In this document: in pieces, positions 31,871 through 35,799 of the stretch
How the letters are laid out: every line of letters begins with the position of its first letter
Position numbering within the stretch: the stretch's first letter is position 1
Source of the DNA: Desulfobacteraceae bacterium
Lineage (GTDB): Bacteria > Desulfobacterota > Desulfobacteria > Desulfobacterales > Desulfococcaceae
Length of the DNA stretch: 35,799 nucleotides
Assembly (NCBI GenBank): GCA_011390755.1
Contig: JAABRU010000061.1
Coordinates: 1 to 35,799 of the forward strand
Reading direction: 5' to 3'
Program-made: the position numbers and the translations under genes
Notes under the pieces: model-generated
Database searches by the model: none
Told to the model about the DNA's origin: nothing
Seen by the model: the letters and a program-made list of their open reading frames with translations, nothing else

Positions 31871-32398
31871 TCAGCGGTTTACAGCAGCCAGAAGCGGTAT
31901 GAGGGACCAGAAAAACAGGAGAATGATTCCCACAGACAGCAGGACAACAGCAAGGGCCTGTTTCCAGTTCAGTGACAGATGACACGTCATGCCGGTTCCA
32001 ATGAGCCACCATTTCCAGGGTTCTGTGATTACCAGGAAAAAAGGAATCCATGAGGCCAGAAGGGTCAGGCCGGAAGAAAAGGCATATATGGCAAAAATCC
32101 GGCGGAAGGGGAAACGTTTTCCCTGTGTCATGAAGATCACCATATATCCCAGACCGGAAGAAATAAACACCATCCCGACAGCATTCACAAACAGGATGCT
32201 GCCTGTAAGTGCCGGAGCAGACGGGCCGTTCATCACGAGTGACACGGAGAAAATCAGGGAGGAAACTGTAAGGAATAACAGGGGAGGCATCATTTCCGTA
32301 TCCGGCGAAAGATCGCTGAAAAACTCCCTCGGATTTCCCAGCATCCGGGACATCACCTGAAAATAGAATCCCAAAGAAAATTTCTGTGTATCTGTCAT
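31871..32398 (-). CDS. Yip1-like polytopic membrane protein
   Basis: A 175-residue membrane protein with about five hydrophobic spans (MPPLLFLTVSSLIFSVSLVM, GSILFVNAVGMVFISSGLGYMVIFM, IFAIYAFSSGLTLLASWIPFFLVI, KWWLIGTGMTCHL, ALAVVLLSVGIILLFFWSLIPLL). The start FYFQVMSRMLGNPREFFSDL and the loop FPFRRIFAIYAFSSG follow the bacterial Yip1 domain pattern. The function of bacterial Yip1 proteins is not established. Ribosome site AAGGA lies before the ATG. It is the fourth gene in the receiver-CBS/DASS operon. Confidence 0.75.
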   Translation of the reverse strand: MTDTQKFSLGFYFQVMSRMLGNPREFFSDLSPDTEMMPPLLFLTVSSLIFSVSLVMNGPSAPALTGSILFVNAVGMVFISSGLGYMVIFMTQGKRFPFRRIFAIYAFSSGLTLLASWIPFFLVITEPWKWWLIGTGMTCHLSLNWKQALAVVLLSVGIILLFFWSLIPLLAAVNR

Positions 32399-32417
32399 GA
32401 TATGATTCCTTTTTAAA

Positions 32418-32588
32418 TTATCCGATCATGCCGGTCTTGTACAAAATTCCCAGCACCAGCATGATGATCGTCAGAACAAAGTAAACTCTGCGCTCTGTGT
32501 TTCCGCGGTAATAGATTCTGCCGTTTTCACAGATAATTTCTTTTTCTTTGCCATCGGAACCTGTTGCATTTTCCATACGGTTTTCCAT
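32418..32588 (-). CDS. Small single-TM protein, 56 residues
   Basis: ATG at 32586-32588 with GGAG 7 bases upstream; stop at 32418-32420. The product has a charged start (MENRMENATGSDGKEKEII), then CENGRIYYRGNTERR and one hydrophobic helix (VYFVLTIIMLVLGILY) near the end. No family is recognised. It lies 19 bases before the Yip1-like gene and after the DASS gene on the same strand; a good ribosome site and membrane helix make it a believable small transporter accessory. Confidence 0.65.
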   Translation of the reverse strand: MENRMENATGSDGKEKEIICENGRIYYRGNTERRVYFVLTIIMLVLGILYKTGMIG

Positions 32589-32619
32589 TTTTTTCTCCGT
32601 TTCATTTTTTATTTTGGGT

Positions 32620-32710
32620 GTGCAGGGCGGGTGTGGTGCCGCCCTGCACTTTTTCTCACCATATCGGAAGGAAAATATCCGTTCCGGGTTTTATACCGGA
32701 ACGGGGTGAG
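32620..32710. promoter_or_regulatory. Two strong hairpins between the DASS gene and the downstream operon genes
   Basis: Hairpin A: GTGCAGGGCGG (32620-32630) with CCGCCCTGCAC (32639-32649), perfect 11 bp, 8-base loop, TTTTT following on the plus strand. Hairpin B: CCGTTCCGG (32679-32687) with CCGGAACGG (32696-32704), enclosed by CTCACC (32655-32660) and GGTGAG (32705-32710). They lie just past the DASS stop (32716) and could terminate, partly terminate or protect the transcript. Stem A resembles those at 12579-12662 and 14090-14127. Confidence 0.55.
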
Positions 32711-32715
32711 ATTTA

Positions 32716-34569
32716 TCAGAATGGGGGCAGTGTACCGAATCCCCTCCATACCCAGAACAGAGCCGACATGCCCAGCAGGACAAGGTTTGCAACAAAGAAC
32801 AGGGGAATACCGGCCCGCAGATAATCTTTGGGCTCCAGGTATCCGCTGGCATACACAATGGCATTGGGCGGTGTGCCGATAATCAGGCAGTAAGCAAATG
32901 AGGATGCCATCGCGGTTGCCATGGCCATAAAGGGCAGGTAGGTGGTGCCCGGATGCACCAGCCCGGCCATGTTCAGGGCAATCGGCCCCACCGAGGCGGC
33001 TGCCGGTCCGTCAGCCATAAGGTTGGTGATAATGGCAGTCAGGGCATTGGATGTTGCCAAAAGAGGCAGTCCCGAATCCATGCCCAGAGGGGCCAGAAGA
33101 TCAATGGCAGTACGGGCCAGCCAGTAGGCCGCACCGGTTTCATCCAGGGTGCGCCCGAAAATAATGGCTCCCGCATACAGCCAGACAACCCCCCAGTCCA
33201 CTTTTTCCTGATAATCCCGCCAGTTCACAATTCCGGCCATGATATAGGCAATGGCCCCGGCCATGGCGATAACACCGATGCCCAGACGCACCGGATATAT
33301 GCCCAGGTTGTAGAATTCTTTTTCCGTAAACCATCCGAAGACCATAACCGCAAATATGACCAAAGCAATTTTCTGCTGTCTGTTCCATCCGCCCATGCGG
33401 CTGATTTCTCTTTGCAGATGTTCCATGGCAGGGGCAAAGGATTTGATACGGGGTCTGAACCGCCAGTTGATCATAATCCATGTGAGAGGGATCATAATGA
33501 GGATGAAGGGAAAACAATAGGTGACCCACTGAAAATAACCGATATCTATGCCGAACATATCTGTAAGATAAGTCATCATAATCACGTTGCGTGCGCCGCC
33601 CGAAGGTGCGCCCGGTCCGCCGATATTGCAGGCCATGGCAATGGTAATCATGATGAGTTTTCCCAGTTCCGGATCTTCGGGAATGTCTTTGGTCAGACTG
33701 TTCTGGTAGAGCAGCATACCGATGGGCAGAAACATGGCGGCCAGGGCATGGTCGGAGATAAAGGCCGCAAGGGGGGCGATAATCAGAATGAAAATCAGCG
33801 TAATCCATCGCACATTGGGTACGGCCAGTTTTTTGAACATCATCATGCAGACCCGTTTGTCCACACCGGTTTTCACAAAAGCAGCGGCAAACATCAGACT
33901 GCCCATGATGAACCAGCACGCGTCATCCCAGTAAAGCGATGCCACATCCCTGCGACTGACCACACCGGTGAAAACCAGGAGCAGACCGATACAGAAGGCC
34001 ACACTCGGCAGGGGAATACACTCGGTTAAAAAGCAGAGAACCACAAACGCTCCCATGGCAATGGCCACTTTGATATGCCAGGCCCCTTTATCGGCAGCTT
34101 TTCTGTCTTTATCCGACAGGTTTTCGTATTTCAGTCCTTCTTTGCGAAGTTCCGTACCGGCCTTCATAATACCCTGGAAAGTCTCATCCGGTACATTTTC
34201 CTCAATATATTTCTGTGCCTGCTGAAGATTCTTTTCCGTAACCGGTATTTTATTGCTTTTCACCCATTTGATGTCCCGGCTCATAAACCGTTTTTTGCTC
34301 AGCGCGCCCATATTCATGTTCTGTTCCATGACCTGGGCGGTGAGCAGTTGCCACTGTTCGGCATCGGAGCTGGGAATCTGAAAAAGCTCCGTGGTGAAAA
34401 AGTTGACAACAGCTTTCGGGCCCACCTGGTATTCGGTTCCAACATCCTTCATACCGTAAGGTGTGGGCATCAGAAGAATAAGAAATAACAGAGCGACCGG
34501 AATGGTAAAAATTTTCCAGTCCACATATTTATCGTAACCTTTGGCTTTTTTCTTGACTGCTTCCGACAT
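32716..34569 (-). CDS. DASS/SLC13-family anion transporter with large extracytoplasmic loop
   Basis: The 617-residue permease has TM1 near 20-40 (IFTIPVALLFLILLMP), then a ~130-residue hydrophilic loop (with FQGIMKAGTELRKEGL), then about ten further hydrophobic spans. Family features: ECIPLPSVAFCIGLLLVF, GGPGAPSGGARNVIMM, ITNLMADGPAAASVGPIAL in place of the SNT-type motif, and IIGTPPNAIVYASGYLEPKDYL. DASS proteins carry dicarboxylates or sulfate with Na+; in sulfate reducers they are proposed sulfate importers, but substrate cannot be told here. AAGGAG lies before the ATG. It is 41 bases after the receiver-CBS gene. The broken gene at 19591 is a relative of the same subfamily. Confidence 0.9.
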   Translation of the reverse strand: MSEAVKKKAKGYDKYVDWKIFTIPVALLFLILLMPTPYGMKDVGTEYQVGPKAVVNFFTTELFQIPSSDAEQWQLLTAQVMEQNMNMGALSKKRFMSRDIKWVKSNKIPVTEKNLQQAQKYIEENVPDETFQGIMKAGTELRKEGLKYENLSDKDRKAADKGAWHIKVAIAMGAFVVLCFLTECIPLPSVAFCIGLLLVFTGVVSRRDVASLYWDDACWFIMGSLMFAAAFVKTGVDKRVCMMMFKKLAVPNVRWITLIFILIIAPLAAFISDHALAAMFLPIGMLLYQNSLTKDIPEDPELGKLIMITIAMACNIGGPGAPSGGARNVIMMTYLTDMFGIDIGYFQWVTYCFPFILIMIPLTWIMINWRFRPRIKSFAPAMEHLQREISRMGGWNRQQKIALVIFAVMVFGWFTEKEFYNLGIYPVRLGIGVIAMAGAIAYIMAGIVNWRDYQEKVDWGVVWLYAGAIIFGRTLDETGAAYWLARTAIDLLAPLGMDSGLPLLATSNALTAIITNLMADGPAAASVGPIALNMAGLVHPGTTYLPFMAMATAMASSFAYCLIIGTPPNAIVYASGYLEPKDYLRAGIPLFFVANLVLLGMSALFWVWRGFGTLPPF

Positions 34570-34610
34570 CTGACTGCTCCTTTCCCTGAATATTCACCGC
34601 TTTTTCAGGA

Positions 34611-35516
34611 TTATTTTACAACAATATTTGCCATTTCAAAGAAAAGTTCCTGCTCCCGGACCACACCGACCACTTTCTCTCGCTGTCTGACCACCAGCCG
34701 CCGGATTTTTCTGCTGTACATCAGTTCCGCCAGTTCCATGAGATTGGTATCCTCGTCCACACTGACAGGGGTGGCGGACATGAATTCGCCCACTTTTTTA
34801 TTGGCTATGGCCTTCATCTGCGTGGTGAAAAGCCCGCTCCAGAACATGGTGGAATACTGCATACTGTCGGCCATGGAGGGTTTGTCTGCCGAGAGATATC
34901 CTGGCCGGACTGCTCCCAGCAGATCATATATACTCAGAATTCCGCTCAGTTCCCCGTCCCTGTTGAAAACCAGAATGGATCGGTGCCCGGTTTCCATGAC
35001 CTGTTTGCTGGAGGCAAGTCCCTCAAAGGATTGCCGTAACTGCGCAATGGCCTCTTTCAGGGTTTTATCCTCTGTGATCGTTGTGTAGTCCTCCACACGG
35101 ATCATGATTTCCCCGGCTGTTTTTTCCGGACGGTCCTCTTTGAATCGAAGGGCATTGTAGGCATCATTGATTTTGGATGTCAGCAGATCCAGATCACAGG
35201 GTTTGTTCAGGTAATCAAAGGCTCCCAGTTCCAGAGAGGCTTTGGCCGATACATGCCCGCCATGCCCGGTCAGCATGATGACCTGCGTATCGGGATTGAT
35301 TTTTCTGATTTTTTCCAGTGCATCATGACCGTCCATACCCGGCATACGGATATCCAGCACGATGACATCCTGGGGATTTTTCTTTAAAATCTCAATGGCT
35401 TCTTCCCCTGTTCCGGCCATTGTGGTTTCAAATCCCCTTTTATCCAGTATTTTGGATGTTGTTTCACGAAATTTGGCTTCATCATCCACCATCAGCACTC
35501 TGATTTTTCCTGCCAT
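34611..35516 (-). CDS. Response regulator with C-terminal CBS-domain pair
   Basis: From ATG at 35514-35516 (GGAGG 7 bases upstream) the protein has 301 residues; a start at 35546 would place that site inside the gene. The receiver covers 1-125: D11-D12 in VLMVDDE, D55 in VIVLDIRMPGMDG, T in MLTGHGG, K in YLNKPCDLD. Two CBS units follow (about 145-300): TLKEAIAQLRQSFEG...SILVFNRDGELSGILSIYDLL and KKVGEFMSATPVSVDEDTNLMELAELMYSRKIRRLVVRQREKVVGVV. CBS pairs bind adenine nucleotides, so the output may be nucleotide-sensing and act on the DASS transporter encoded next. It heads that operon. No kinase gene is beside it within the window. Confidence 0.9.
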   Translation of the reverse strand: MAGKIRVLMVDDEAKFRETTSKILDKRGFETTMAGTGEEAIEILKKNPQDVIVLDIRMPGMDGHDALEKIRKINPDTQVIMLTGHGGHVSAKASLELGAFDYLNKPCDLDLLTSKINDAYNALRFKEDRPEKTAGEIMIRVEDYTTITEDKTLKEAIAQLRQSFEGLASSKQVMETGHRSILVFNRDGELSGILSIYDLLGAVRPGYLSADKPSMADSMQYSTMFWSGLFTTQMKAIANKKVGEFMSATPVSVDEDTNLMELAELMYSRKIRRLVVRQREKVVGVVREQELFFEMANIVVK

Positions 35517-35640
35517 TGATTTTCCTCCTTTTTTATGACCGTTCAATACCCGTAAATAATTTTCCGGGTGGTTTTATCCGGCTGCACCTGTTTTTACCTT
35601 TGCTGATTCAAATTTTATCAGCCCCTTTCCTATATTCAAT

Positions 35641-35690
35641 GCCGTTTCCTTAAGACTCCCCTCCCCTGAGGGAGGGGCAGGGGGAGGGGG
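35641..35690. repeat. Repeat arm, C/G hairpin and G-quadruplex motif upstream of the DASS operon
   Basis: GCCGTTTCCTTAAG (35641-35654) equals the arm of the element at 13201-13383. Next, CCCCTCCC (35658-35665) pairs with GGGAGGGG (35670-35677) around CTGA. From 35670 to 35690 the plus strand has four runs of three to five G separated by 1-2 bases, a canonical G-quadruplex motif. It lies 125-175 bases before the receiver-CBS start, in its probable promoter region. Confidence 0.6.
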
Positions 35691-35799
35691 AATCATTGTT
35701 TAACTGAACTTGTGCAGCTGTTTTGCGGTTCTATCATTTTAAACGCTTAAAATAATAATATATTATGTCAATATTTTCCCAAATAATTATTTTTTGACA

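Noticed and set aside
32953..34029. Plus-strand open frame of 358 codons
   Set aside because: Shadow of the DASS transporter; composition (His, Gln, Gly-rich) is that of antisense reading.
35787..35799. Window end TTTTTTGACA resembling the Uma2 leader
   Set aside because: Only about ten bases are visible and they are AT-rich; nothing downstream can be read.

Overview
The window looks like accessory chromosome of a Gram-negative, anaerobic, signalling-rich bacterium. The best guess is a sulfate-reducing Desulfobacterota/Desulfobacterales relative (Desulfonema-like). This is inference from gene content: FeoAB iron uptake, TauE/SafE and DASS anion transporters linked to many response regulators, a CBS-domain regulator, several Uma2 and AAA/PD-(D/E)XK nuclease paralogues, toxin-antitoxin debris and many short intergenic repeats. 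No rRNA, tRNA, CRISPR array or autonomous transposase was seen.

Layout. 1-5.6 kb: a large SF2 helicase-HNH-Sel1 fusion lies between two same-strand copies of an AAA-ATPase/PD-(D/E)XK nuclease gene; the left copy is cut by the window edge. 6.1-9.1 kb: feoA-feoB and a DksA/TraR-like zinc-finger gene (minus strand). 9.1-13.4 kb: a PEP-synthase-like enzyme (minus) between two gene-poor stretches full of hairpin repeats, MITE-like elements and a decayed gene end. 13.4-19.2 kb: a Uma2 nuclease, then a minus-strand operon of one sensor kinase, three stand-alone receivers, a TauE/SafE permease and a two-TM protein. 19.6-21.5 kb: the first third of a DASS transporter, broken off where it meets a sigma54-dependent regulator. 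21.6-23.8 kb: a free-standing alanyl-tRNA-synthetase-like catalytic core whose start codon sits in a hairpin, then a small DNA-binding-like protein and an HNH nuclease. 23.9-30.8 kb: a signalling/conflict island with a five-GAF histidine kinase, an orphan Phd antitoxin with a decayed PIN toxin, a receiver, a degenerate receiver, a histidine-kinase-type ATPase fused to a TIR domain, and an MNT-HEPN pair whose HEPN gene is cut short by a stop. 30.8-35.5 kb: a second Uma2 gene, then a minus-strand operon of receiver-CBS regulator, DASS transporter, 56-residue membrane protein, Yip1-like membrane protein and receiver.

How it works together. Two anion-transport modules are each tied to phosphotransfer regulators. 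A third module (23.9-30.1 kb) seems to couple GAF sensing and phosphotransfer to a TIR output; it is the best candidate for an undescribed system. The AlaRS-like core is the second. Comparing paralogous leaders shows that at least one short repeat inserted as a small element with a 6-bp target duplication, and the copies of its hairpin core keep base pairing by compensatory changes.
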